NCBI GenBank assembly: GCA_016630905.1
Contig: WBMQ01000004.1
Span: 868,001-932,000 of the forward strand
Direction of reading: 5' to 3'
Length of the DNA: 64,000 bases
Source of the DNA: Capillidium heterosporum
Lineage: Eukaryota; Entomophthoromycota; Entomophthoromycetes; Entomophthorales; Capillidiaceae
Shown here: positions 45,635-57,752 of the stretch, one piece after another
Position numbering within the stretch: the stretch's first letter is position 1
How the letters are laid out: the number at the start of each line of letters is the position of its first letter
Notes under the pieces: model-generated
Told to the model about the DNA's origin: nothing
Seen by the model: only the letters and a program-made list of their open reading frames with translations
Database searches by the model: none
Program-made: the position numbers and the translations under genes

Positions 45635-48393
45635 CTACTTCTCCAAAAGTTGAAGTGCAAGAGCTTCCTCATCCTCCAGAGTAAGGGGCTGGCTAACTTC
45701 AATAACTTTGGTCTTGGCCTTTTTACCAGTACTCTTATTTTCCAATGAAGTATCGGTAGCGCGCTTGTTCCTTCTATAGTCTACTAAAATATCCTCTTCA
45801 TCTTCTTCAGCTTCGTTGGCGCTTTGGTCAGCATCACTATCGCTGCCACCATCACTCGAACCTCTGTTGCTGTCATCATCATCAGAAGATACATCCTCTT
45901 CGGAGTTAGAGCCTAAGGTGTAAGTGTTGCCAACATCATCATCCTCCTCCTCCTAAAAGAAAAACTTCAGCACATATACGAAAATTAAAGGCTACCTTGT
46001 TGAGAAGCTTGCGAAGTTTCTTAGCTTTCTTCTTTTCCTTAGCTAGGTCCTTGTCGACCTTATCTTCGATCTTCAACTTGTCCATCTCCTGGCCAAAGTA
46101 CTGATCTTGGATCAACTTGACGTCCTTGGACTTTACAAACTCGTTACCATCTTCCAATTCATAGATAGCATGGGCCTAAATGCAAAATGTAGTGGTTAAA
46201 GATGGATTAATAAGTTATCTATTACGTTTCCATCATCGTCGAAAATAAGCTTTTCATTCTTGGGTGCCGACTTGAGGGCCTTCTCCTTGATCCTCTGTAA
46301 CTGACGTTTGGATAGAGCTTCCATTTCCTGTTGAATAAAGATGAACATGGCGTTTAGTTAAATACTTTACCTCTTTGTTTAGAGCTGGCTCGTCGTCATC
46401 GATAGTGTGGTCTATACGTTTTACCGTCATGAAGTCTTCGTCCTCACTGGAAGCCATCTCGTGGTCAACCAGCTTCGTATAGTGCTCGGCGAGTACCGTC
46501 CTATTCTTTTTGGCAAAGAGGCGTTCGACCTTCGTCAACTGCTTGGCTTCGGCAGCCTTAGGCTGTGAGTCAGCCGAAGCATAAGCTTCGTCGTCGTCCG
46601 ACTTGACCTCAGCTTGGGTCTCGGTTAAGTCTTTAGCCTTTAACTTTTTGAGGAACTTGATCTGGGGTGTACCAGGTAGTCCCAAGGCCGCGGCAAAAGC
46701 TTCGGCTGGTAAAGCATGTACATCGAACACACTTTTATCTTTCTGCAGGTAGATGGATTTGAGGTAGGATACGAAAGCTCTCTGACCTAGATACTTGATC
46801 TCGGGGTCCTTGAAACAGAAACTCTGCAACTGACTCTTGACCGACTTCAGCTGGGACTGCTGAGGGGAGACTTTTGTTATGGGGATGCTGAACTTTTCAA
46901 AGTTTTTGACCATACCGTCTTCCTCATTAGGGTTAAGGAAAAGGAGGGCTGAGCCCTTGGACTCGTACCTAGCTGTTCTGCCTACTCGGTGGATGTAAGT
47001 CTGGCAGTCTTCGGGGCAGTCCAGCTGTAGGACCCAGTTGACAGCTGGGAAGTCTAGACCGCGGGCTGCAATGTCGGTACAAAAGAGGTAGGCTTCAGAG
47101 TGGTGGCTGAACTTTTCGAAAATCTCGACACGCTTACTCTGTTTCTGTTTACCATGGAGATGGAGCAATGGGACACCAGGCTGTAGCTTACAGAAGGTCT
47201 CAAAAATAAATCTAACTTGCTTGCAACTGGACATAAACACAATGGCCTTGGTCTTCAGATGAGTTTTGATGAACGAGTACAGAGTATCCAATTTTTGATC
47301 CAGATCAATGGCCATATAGTGCTGGCTCAGTCCGGCTGGAGTAGAGAACTCGGAAGTCTCATGGACTCCAACGTACTCCGGTTCAACTAAAGATAATCGT
47401 GAGAGGTCACGTACCGATTTGGTCTGAGTTGCTGAGAACAGCAGGGTCTGGCGATCTCTTGGTAAAAATTCTATAATCGAGTTCACTGTTTTGGAGAAAC
47501 CCATGTCCATGATTCGGTCGGCCTCATCCAAAACTAAAAGCAAACCATTTTAAAAAGACATCTTACTATTTCATTTACCTAACATCTGAAGATTATCAGC
47601 CTCAAAGGTATGAGTTTCATCCATATGCTGCAATAGCCGTCCCGGTGTACCGATCAAAATGTTCATCTTACCGATACGCTCCTTCTCCATCTTTACATCC
47701 TTCCCGCCTATAACCAAACCGGCCGAAAAGCTATGCTTCTTACCAATCTTACACAGCACTCTGAATATCTGAACTGCCTATATGATCCAAAAGCATGAAT
47801 TAGTATGAAAATAAAGCTTATAAATTACAAGTTCTCTAGTTGGTGAAATAACTAGGGCACCTAAACCATCTTGGGAACCCCACTTGTTTATATACAACTT
47901 CTCCAAAAGCTTTTTAAAATATTGTAAATATCACTATTTTGATAAAAATGTACCGGAATGAGGAAAGCCAAAGTCTTGCCAGAACCAGTTTTAGCAGCAG
48001 CTAAAATGTCTTTGTTGGCTAGTGCTAAAGGAATAGCCTTCCGTTGGATCTCTGTCATTTCCACAAAGTTTGCAATTTTCAACCCTAAAAAACTTTTCTT
48101 AGCGATAGCTTTTAAATTATAAACAAACCTTCCAAGGTGTTTTTTGATAGAGGTAACGTATCGAACATATTGGTTTCCAAATCGGTCACCTACTCATTTT
48201 AAATAAACTTTAGTTCTCAGTTCTTTGAAATTGAAAAGCATAGCCAAAGTAGTTGAGTATCAAACAAAAATTTTACCGGTTCTTTAGTACGTTCCAACAA
48301 ACTTTCAATCTCTTCATTCAAGTCTTTATGCTTCTGTTGTCTTCGATTTAACTTCTGAATTTGTTGAGTCGACTTGTTCTTATTCTTTCCCAT
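45635..48393 (-). CDS. DBP4: DEAD-box RNA helicase Dbp4/DDX10
   Basis: Nucleolar ATP-dependent RNA helicase of early small-subunit rRNA processing. Starts [20 protein letters not shown]. Motifs: the Q motif region [10 protein letters not shown], Walker [10 protein letters not shown] (about residue 87), [29 protein letters not shown] (about 198), [29 protein letters not shown] and HRVGRTAR (about 379). A C-terminal region with [18 protein letters not shown] is typical of the Dbp4 group, followed by a K-rich coiled segment and an acidic S/D/E-rich tail ending ALALQLLEK. Introns: 48190-48276, 48085-48128, 47910-47953, 47778-47828, 47534-47578, 46328-46370, 46176-46225 and 45953-45995. The second uses donor GTTTGT. 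The third ends AAG, the sixth CAG. Spliced length is 783 codons plus stop. Confidence 0.96.
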
Positions 48394-49819
48394 CTTGTGT
48401 TCTCAACTTGTTGAAAATTGTCAAAAGTTCTTCAAAACCTTTAGCTGCTTTATTCTGGATTGAGGTTCCGAAATTAACCAACCAATTGATGTCAAATCTG
48501 AAGCTCAGTCATTAGTTTTGATGATTTAAAGAATTAGAAAGATGAGGGATGCAATTGTAGGTCGTGGAGCTGCATAGAAAGTCCTATAGCCACGATAGGA
48601 GTTATGAAGCTTATTTAAATGTTTTGAAATTTATAAACACTAATCAAAGTACCTCAAGATAACAAATAAAATAGACTCTTATAGCTGGTTACAACAACAG
48701 GTCATCGTAACCGATATAGCATAGCCTTTGGGATGAAATATCAGTTTTACTCAAACTAGAGTTATAATAGAATAAGCCCTTTACATCAAAAGTACAACTA
48801 AATGTTTGGCCTAGTAGCTATTTCTAAGTCGACAACACTATCTACTTACAACTTAGGTGAAATTGATTTTTGGTATCAAGTTAGACAACTGACTGTCTTT
48901 TCAATATACTTGATATTAATCAAAATAGAATAAATGGGATATAAACTGCAGATACAATCCTTGTAGTAGGATACTATATTATTTATAGATATAATATCAA
49001 CTAAAAGTAGTGCAATTCGACTCGAACTTGGAGTTGAAGGATGTTGATGTTATGATATACTTTGGTAATTACAACATCACTATATCAAATAAAACTAAAT
49101 GCTCTAATTCAAATTGACTACCATGTCAAATCGTAACAACATAATGGGGCTATGTAAACCTTGTCAACTCAACTTCAAAATTTAGATAAGACAATCGATT
49201 TATTGGAGACATCAGATCCAAGTAATTAAGCTGTGGATTGGAGTTAGTGTAAAGTTGGATAAAGTGCACTGGTAGCAGATTTGCAAATTTTGCTATAGCA
49301 GTTGAGCAGAAAATGCATTGGATAGGTGCAACAAAGTTTTTAAATAGTTTACAGATAAGTAGGCTTTCATATCATTTACTGTGATTCATGCCAAGTAAAT
49401 GGTTCGTCGGTACAGGTACAACAATTTTGAATAGTCAAAAGATGGCACTAGATTCCACTCCAGTATCTTACATTGATATTTTCACTGGAATATCTAAATA
49501 AAACGAGATGGCATGTTTATAGTATATACAAAGTACGGTATCGTATCCATCCTTACACTACCTGCATTACCCCATACTTTTAAAGGCTTTATAAGGCTTG
49601 TCATCCAAATCGTATACTTACGATATCGTTGCCATATCCTGCTGGTAGCAAGCTATTTAAAACCAAGGCGAAATGACAACACATATACTATTTGATGAAT
49701 TTTAATTGGATGATATTGAGTTGAAGTAGGTAATCTGTGAATCGATGACGTTAGCTTTAGTATTTCGATTTTCCAACAAAAAAACAAATGAGTTTGATAG
49801 AACCCTACCACTTTCAACT
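48394..49819. other. Divergent intergenic region
   Basis: Between DBP4 (minus) and SEC12 (plus), holding both promoters. The frame at 49513-49695 has no protein-like features. An in-frame ATG at 49745 could extend SEC12 by 25 residues but is not favoured. Confidence 0.5.
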
Positions 49820-51406
49820 ATGGCCAACTACTCCGTCCAGTTAAATTTCCCAGTTACCTGCCTCTCCTTCCAAGATGAAAAGACCTTGAAATTAGTATTA
49901 GCTGGAGGAGGGGGTGTTTCCAGATCCGGTGTAAAGAACAGTCTTGTAATAATATATATCCAGCTTGTAATTAATTTTGGGAATCAAATTTAGGAACTAT
50001 GTCAACTCGACCTAGAAGAAAAAACTATCAAAACATTAGTTAAAGGGGAATTGATTGCTGGTGAAGATTGCCCTACTTCATTATCTATAAACCCAAAGGT
50101 AATTTTTTTAAATTTTATTAAACTCAACAGCTTTATTTTTTATAAAAGTTCAATGACATTATCGTTTGCGGTATTAATGGAACAAACGATGCTATTTTGA
50201 AAGAAGAAAATAAATCTTTACGAGTTTTCAAATTGGATACCGACAAGTACTATTCTTTTATACAAAATTTAGCTAAAATTTAGCATTATCCCTATGAAAT
50301 CAAAACGAAGTATTATGAAGAAGAGTATTACTGACTATCAGGTAAGTTTATTACTAGTATACCTACTAATTTTGATAAAATTGTAGCGTGTAACTTTGTT
50401 TAGCCCTAATGGCGAGTTTATATTTGTTGCAAGTGCCGAAGGCCAGGTAAATTTAACTTTATTTGAAACATAAAGCGAGCTAAAAATAATAGATTGCTGC
50501 CTTCACCTATCCCGATCTGGAGCCAAAGTTCGACAACAAAATATGCGAAGATGAAAATATTTGTGATGGCGATATATCGAGCGACAACCAACTAGTACCT
50601 TTTTTAAAAAGAAAAAACCTAAATGTAGCATTAGATAGCTACCGTCTCTGACAAAATGCTACACGTATTTAACGAGAACGGGGTTCGAGTTTGTGGCATG
50701 GAACCGCCCAAAGTCAAAGATCTGAATGCTAAAGGGCAGTTCCGATGCCTAAGGTTCGGTAAAGGCGAGTTCAAGAACAAGTTGTTTGTCATCATCAATG
50801 CCCCCAACCGCAAGCGCAGCTATTTAGCTAGGTTTGATATCCAGGATATCGATGCTGCAAACTTTGCTCCTGAATTGTTCCGTCCTATATCTTTCAATGC
50901 TACTACCTCCATCGCCATAAGGTATAATAAGTTCATCGTAACCGGTACTAAATTTTCTACTCTAGTTCCGATGGCAGGATAATAGCTATCGGATGCTCCA
51001 ATCTATCTATTAGATTAATCGATACCCAAACTATGACCGTACACAACCTTTACCAACACTTTCTAACTTTCAATTAGACTTTGAATACGTACAGTAATGC
51101 CCACAGTTTCCCAGTTACCGCTTTAGCTTTCGACCCCAAAACCAAATACTTGGTAAGTGGTTCGGCTGACTCCACCTGTCGCGTTATCGAATTGCCAGAA
51201 AGTTTCAACAGCGGTAAACTTCATTGCTAAAATATATTTTAATATTTATGTAAGTAGGAAAATTGTTACTCATCTGCCTAGTTGTCCTCTTTGTTCTGTT
51301 CATTATTATGACCTTGTCAGTCTTTGGAACTGCCCACCTCGAACCTTACCTTTTGGAACTCTTCCCCGGCCTTATGGACCCTAAACTTGGCAAAGATGAA
51401 CTTTAA
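49820..51406 (+). CDS. SEC12: Sec12/PREB-like Sar1 exchange factor ending in KDEL
   Basis: ER membrane guanine-nucleotide exchange factor that activates Sar1 for COPII coat assembly. The N-terminal WD40 propeller starts MANYSVQLNFPVTCLSF and has the Sec12 signature LVLAGGGGVSRSGVKN, the loop that holds potassium in yeast Sec12. More WD repeats follow (SDKMLHVFNENG, SGSADSTCRVIEL). One C-terminal transmembrane span, residues about 350-373 (KLLLICLVVLFVLFIIMTLS), then a short lumenal tail ending in KDEL and the stop. Introns: 49946-49993, 50099-50148, 50247-50283, 50342-50386, 50447-50492, 50595-50634, 50922-50965, 51039-51077 and 51214-51257. The spliced CDS is exactly 397 codons plus stop. 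The topology (type II, lumenal C-terminus) makes the KDEL functional in principle. Confidence 0.9.
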
Positions 51407-53102
51407 GCTTTTGGATAGTAAATCTAATAGTTTTTTGATACGTTTCTTTTAACTATTTTGTCAGTTCCATTTGAATATTTGATATTTTGTAGACTTATAT
51501 GAACGTAGATTAGATCCAAGTGGCTTTATGATCAAAGTTGGATATACGTTGGAAGCTCAAGCTAATTTAAACTTGATCAAAGTTTAATAAAGTAGGACTA
51601 GAGTGCTTTATAATTCGACTGATATAAATATTTTATCAAAATTAAGTGAATAGTTGATTGCAATCAATCAAGCGTTTTTACTACCGTTTCAGAAGATTCC
51701 AGTGGACTACTATGGTACCATTCATTACCGCTTGGGGATTGCAACCAAGATCCAAACTGTCTGAAAATCGAGATTGCTTGTCAAAGCTTGAGGTTTTATC
51801 TGATAACTCTATGGAGTAGAGATGCTCTAGTAAACAGGATAGGATATCGGATTTAGCAACTCTCAAATAAAGCTCTATATAGGCATATACCAACCCTAAG
51901 GAACTTTGGATTCATTTAGCACTTTTAGAAGCTAAAGCTTTTGGAAAACTGTGATTGTTTTAGCTTCCTTATTAATTGCTTATGGGTAGTACGTATTTTA
52001 ATTTAGCGACGTGTTCTAATCAATCTTATAATAGACAACATGTAGATAGGATCCATGAGGCATATTTAGTTCATTTATGTTGTTAAGAAGGGATTCACTA
52101 TATACTCTATTTTGATAGAGATAGCTTGGTACACCTAGTGTACCTCCTTTAGAATTCGTAGCTGTAGATAATAGGTAAAGTAACTTAAACAAATTATAGT
52201 TGGATACCTACTTGTAAGGCGAATCTACCAGTACACAATAGATAATTCAGCTTACTATGTTTACATCTGAGGATTTAAGCTAAAGTATGCAAAAAGCTAA
52301 TAAATTATAGTTTTAATATAGTACGAATATTTCTTATGGAATGTGAACTTCAGTTTCGTTTTTAGCTTTTAATAACAATCTCTCAATGTGTATATTGGCA
52401 TTACTAGACCAGTCATTATATACTGCATCAAGCTCAAACCATTATTTACCATAGTCTTTAAGGTTATAATAAGGATATTTGTCTATTTTCAATCAAGATG
52501 CTTAATTCTTTTTATAGGTATGAAGATACTTTATTACTAAATATAGTATATACTTTGAGATTCATAGCACTACACTTTAAAGCTATATAGTACATTTGGA
52601 AATCTTCTATAATACTATTGGATGAAGATTGCTTTGACCAATTTTGATGCTGAAGTTTGTGGATATAGTAAAATAGATAAATGACTATAAGAAACTCTAT
52701 ATTTGGCTTTTTACAAATAACTAGTATAATCAACAGCTTATATATATATTGCTGGTAGTTATAATAAGGCCTATCATATTACCTTTAAAGCTAATTTTAA
52801 CAGTTAGTAAATATATAAACCCATTTTGAAAACATCATTAGTATAAAATCAATATAACTTTGAACTTTCAATAGCAATGTTAATTATTTAAAAACACCAG
52901 CCTAATATAATAGTTAGTAACATGTTTCTCAACTAGTATTTCCAGCCTATACTATAAGAAATTGAAGTATTTGCCTTGTATCAAAACTAAAGGATAATAG
53001 CTTATCAACATAAAGTTAATAAGGTATCCTTTGCCAATCTTTGACTTTTAAATATATATATTGCTCAATGACATGATATACATATACATATACAACTTGA
53101 AG
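51407..53102. other. Gene desert, left part
   Basis: Very AT-rich, with no protein-like open frame. Begins a 6.3 kb stretch without recognisable host genes between SEC12 and SEC26. Many short TATATAG/AGCTA-type words but no clear tandem array. Confidence 0.5.
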
Positions 53103-53556
53103 TGTAACAACCTTGATTGTTACAATTCCTAGTATGAGGTCATTGACCAACTTTCTTGGTATACCACACCATTTTTTTTATTTCTCTTACCAATCTTTGA
53201 TTTTCTACTTTCCATTTATATCTAGTTTCGAATAGAAATCTGTTCTACTTATTAGATATTCTTGACTATTTTTCCATATTCTTAGCTTTGGCTATAAGTT
53301 AGGAACCTCAGTTATTACCAGCATAGCATTCTGATATCAGGATTCAGATATTCAGCAAGTATTGCCAAGATACCGAAAGGGTATTTAAACCCCTGAGGTG
53401 CTACTAAAAGCTTGTATCTTGACAACGTTCCACCTTGCTATTTTCTAATAGCTGTTACTCACCCCACTTCCTAGCCATAGCTGTTGTGACAGCCTGCTTT
53501 CAGCTTCTTAGTTTTGAATAAAGTCTTGTCTCTTTACTCATCTCCCTGTTTCAGCA
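53103..53556 (+). mobile_element. LTR-like sequence, possible solo or truncated LTR
   Basis: Begins with a perfect 8-base inverted repeat, TGTAACAA, six bases, TTGTTACA (53103-53124), a common layout at the start of Ty3-type LTRs. It then holds a TATA-like TATTTAAA (53382-53389) and AATAAA (53517-53522) followed by a T/C-rich stretch, and ends in CA at about 53556. That is the order U3 promoter, polyadenylation signal, U5. The following 470 bases are pyrimidine-rich and less AT-rich than the surroundings. No second LTR, primer-binding site or pol gene was found, so the call is tentative. Confidence 0.35.
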
Positions 53557-56500
53557 TAGTATTTCTATGTGGTCTAATCCCCCTGTCCTCCCTACCTCTT
53601 ATTACCTGTTAACAATCCTTGCCACCCTTGGATCTCACCTCCTCTGGGCAATTAATATTACTAATATAATCAACCCTTTCGAGCCCACGTTAACCTATCA
53701 GCCTACCCCTACCTTTGATCCTAATATAGGTAGCATCAGCTGCTTCCCAACCTTCACCTGATAAGGCCCCTCCGGTCCAGCTCCAGTCCACACCCAAGCC
53801 TTTGTATGTCCCCTCTATCCCCTCTTGGAACTAGGATGTGACTACAGTCATGTGGGCACTCCTTATGGTGTACCTCCTCTACTTGGCGATCCGACCTGCC
53901 CTCTGAAGAATCCAGTCCTTTGTTACTAATACAGTAGTGGGTGTTAGCTTTGCTTTCCTCACCCACCACATCATTAGTTTGCAATATGATGCCATCATTA
54001 GTTGGATCCAGTGGTATTTCCCTGGACCTTATATGAAGTTAAAAATTACTTTTCAAACATGTCAACTTTTGATATAAACATTGCTGTACTTATAAAAAAC
54101 TAGCTTGTTAATACATTTAAGAGCTATACTCTTTGACTTTAAAACTTTGTTTTTTGGTTCAAATAGGCTTATGAAGATGCATATCAACTTTTAAAAATAT
54201 TGAATGGGCTAATTTACTTATATCTAAAATATCTTAAATCAATATATTCCTTACATTTTTAGATTTCTGTAAAAGCTACAGCTTTAAAAAGAGATAATAT
54301 TTTAAGCTTGTTGTATAGAAAAAGTTAAATAAGATTATTTGAGAACTACATAATTTTAATTTAGCTTTTTACTAAGTAAACTTAAAAATTTTGTATAGAA
54401 AGTCTAAAATTTACATTTAAAATGAGTAGTTATACTACTTAGTACACATGGCTATAGGTTTAAAGCATATTAGTTTGCTATATCAAGTTTATAAAACTAT
54501 ACAACTTTTATTGATATAACTACTAATGAAACATAATGAAGCTAGCAAAATATTCTAATAAAATTGTTTTGAAGTTTATTATGAGAGATGTCTTTCAAGT
54601 GATATAACAGGAACCAAGATAACTTATATTTATCTAAAAATTAATAAAGCTAATAAAATATTTATGGTTAATACTGTTCTTAAAAGAAAAAACCAAGCCT
54701 TAGTTTTATTTAAAATATCAAATTGATATAATTATTTCAAGTAGAGAAACTTCCAAATGCTTACTTAAAGCTATATATAGCTATGTTACAGTTTTGTGCT
54801 TTGCTTGAGGTTGAAATGAAAGGTGAGCTGAAATTTAAGGTTGTTTATTTGAAGGTTACAACTAAGAAACATTGTGTATAAATAGTCAACTATCAAACTT
54901 GGGTAATCAACAGCTAAAATTTAAAGGTATTGGATTTGTATAGAAAGTAATACTGACAACTTTGATAAGCAATTATTAGTATAAGGTCTAGCAAACTGGT
55001 AAAGTGCTTTAGAATAGCCAATATCTTAAGGACAATTGTTTTAAAATGCTGAACCAGTGCTATATGGATTGAATTTTTCCTAGCTACATTTATATAACTA
55101 ACTAGATCTCCAGCTACAAATGAATTATTTGAGACTTTGTCAATAGCACACACTTATACTACATACAGCTATAATAGCAAATCTTCCAAATGGTCATTTT
55201 TAGCATTTATGTAAATATATATAAGACCACTATATTAACCTGAAACCAGATAAAGCCATATGGTAAAAGAAGACTTTGGTTTTAAACAAGTGCAAGGCAA
55301 TCAAGAACAAGTGTTTTCTCAAGTACTATGCATACACTCTCAGCCTAGACTACAGAATTTAGATATCCAATTCAAAAGTGTTACAAAGAGCAAAACCTAT
55401 ATAAAATTGGAGAGCATCAAACTTGCCTTCTAAAATTTCAGAATGTTAGCTCAATATTGAAAAATCCTCAAGATCTACTTACAAGTAACTCCTCTAATAA
55501 CTTACCCACTATCTGTAATCTTCATTGAAACCAATTGTTCAACCAACAATATAAATCTCTATTTTGCAACCACTATTGCTATACTAAGAATAGATGTTAA
55601 CAATGCATATATAGTTGGGAGATCTTTAGACACCTTCTTTACATTTATTAATGTAAAATATCCTATCATGATCCACAAAATGTATTTCTTAATCACCAGA
55701 TTCAAATACCCATTGGCTGCAATTTGTTTGATTAGGCTTCTATACTTATCAAATAGGAGTATCAATACTACAGTTTAATTTAACTACTAAAGACATAGCA
55801 AAATACACCTTGTTAATCTATTAATTGGATGGTTTGCTTATAAGATGGATTTTAAAGTAGAAAGAGCTACCTATTTTTTTTTTCTGATGAACTATTTTAC
55901 AATCTAAAGCCTATTACCTATATAATGTAATACAGCAGCTTTACTGAAAATCTATGTTTGCACATTTTACTTCTATCCAAGTTGCTAGCAGTTATTTGAA
56001 TCTTAATAGTTTCAAGGATAGTAAGATTAAAAAGAACGCAACTCAAGCCTTGGAAAGCTACATATTTACAGTGTATTATTTTAACACCAGTGCTAAAGCT
56101 TGCTTTGAAAGATGTTACTGCTCTATTGGCACTGAGTCCCTTCTAATTCCTTTGAAACACTTACTATTAGTTGCCTATCAAAGTAGTTTGTTGAATTACA
56201 CTGTCAAACACCTAACTTTGCTTTTGTTACACATGTTATGTAGTATTGTATAAGCTTTGATAATGCAATTTAATCAATCTTTAACTAGTTTATACTTGAG
56301 CTTGATTCCTGAGATGGTGAACCCAGCTGCTGTTACAAATTTATATATTTTCACTTTGATAACATTACCAACGATTATCAATAGTTTTATATTGGCCACC
56401 AAAAGCATCTTCAGTTTCTCAAAGAAATATTCAACTAGTGGTCAGCAACTTTTATAACAAGTTGTCATTACACTATATCTTATATATTTTCGACACTCTT

Positions 56501-57752
56501 AGTTACCTAATCTAGCTATTAAACTTAATCTTACATTTTAAATTAATATATTTTATAAGTTTAAGTATAGGATAAACTCCAGTTAGATTATTTAGAATAT
56601 ATGTATTAGATTGAGGATATGTTAATGAAAACTACATCTCAATCAAAGTTTAATCCAACAGCTAAAAAAGGACGATGTAGGGCCTATAGATAATGAGCTA
56701 TCAATTATACTAGGCTACGAAACTATATGGTGCTTAGCTAAAGGTGACTTCTTTGACTATTCTAAAGTTACAAATTCAACCTGGCTTCATCACCCAGTAT
56801 AAACTTTAGTTAACTCGGGTATATGTCAAAATTTACTGTAATCAACTCATCACCTTCCATCATCTTTATAGAGTATATAACAACTCACCTCTCAAAGCTT
56901 GCCTAAATTTAGTTTTTTAATAGTATTATAAATTCTTCCTTTTGTTATCACTTTTTACTTGATATATCACCTTTCAAATTGCTAACAATCTGGCAAATAG
57001 ACTTTGCAGTTTTTCGAGTTGCAATTCACCATGGCATATATATTTATAAGTAAATTCCACTATTATCTACATATAATACTTGTGTAAGTATGGTTTACTA
57101 TTTGAGATACTGTTACATATATGTAGATTTATAGTATATAAACCAACATTTTAAAATATACTTGCAAAGCTATGTTCGAAATCAACTGATTCTTATATAA
57201 AAATTTTACAAGTTTATTTATGATAATCAGTCATATCTGAAGCTTATAATATAGAACAAACGACAAAGTTTTTTATAATATTAGACTGACTTAAATACAC
57301 ATATGCTACCTATATAGTAACTAAACTATCGTTTAAAAAGTACATATACGTAGGAATTATAGTGGTTCATATTTAACAGAGTTTTGTATATGGTTGTATA
57401 GCACTTTAACTACAAAAAATATTGAAATTTCAGAAATAGAGCATTTCTATTCTGTTTAATTTAAATTGATTACTTTTCAATATATCATTAATTTCAATAG
57501 AAATATTTACAGAAATGCAGCCATCATTTTGGACCATAATGTAGAAACGAACAAAGTGGAAAATCCCATCCAACAGTAAATTAACCAGCTATTGGTTGGC
57601 AACCTAACTTTTCACCACGTATCCAAAACTGAGAAATCTGAGTTCTGATTGGAGACAATAACCATCATCCACCAAAAACATAAGATCAAGCCAGAAAAGG
57701 GTTCAAGTAAACTCCATAATAGTTTGTTAGGAAGAAAAATCGACTATTTACC
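53557..57752. other. Gene desert, right part
   Basis: 53557-54030 is a pyrimidine-rich, GC-richer island with a 64-codon open frame (53567-53761) of unknown nature, perhaps the interior of the LTR-like element. From 54030 to 57500 the sequence is extremely AT-rich, with no convincing gene. The frame at 55954-56253 (99 codons) is not recognised and has no splice context. The last 250 bases are the SEC26 promoter region. Confidence 0.45.

Noticed and set aside
53754..53984. 76-codon minus-strand frame rich in D, E, K, R
   Set aside because: Expected shadow of a pyrimidine-rich plus strand; no family features.
55954..56253. 99-codon plus-strand frame in the desert
   Set aside because: No recognisable domain, no splice context, typical amino acid mix of AT-rich chance frames.
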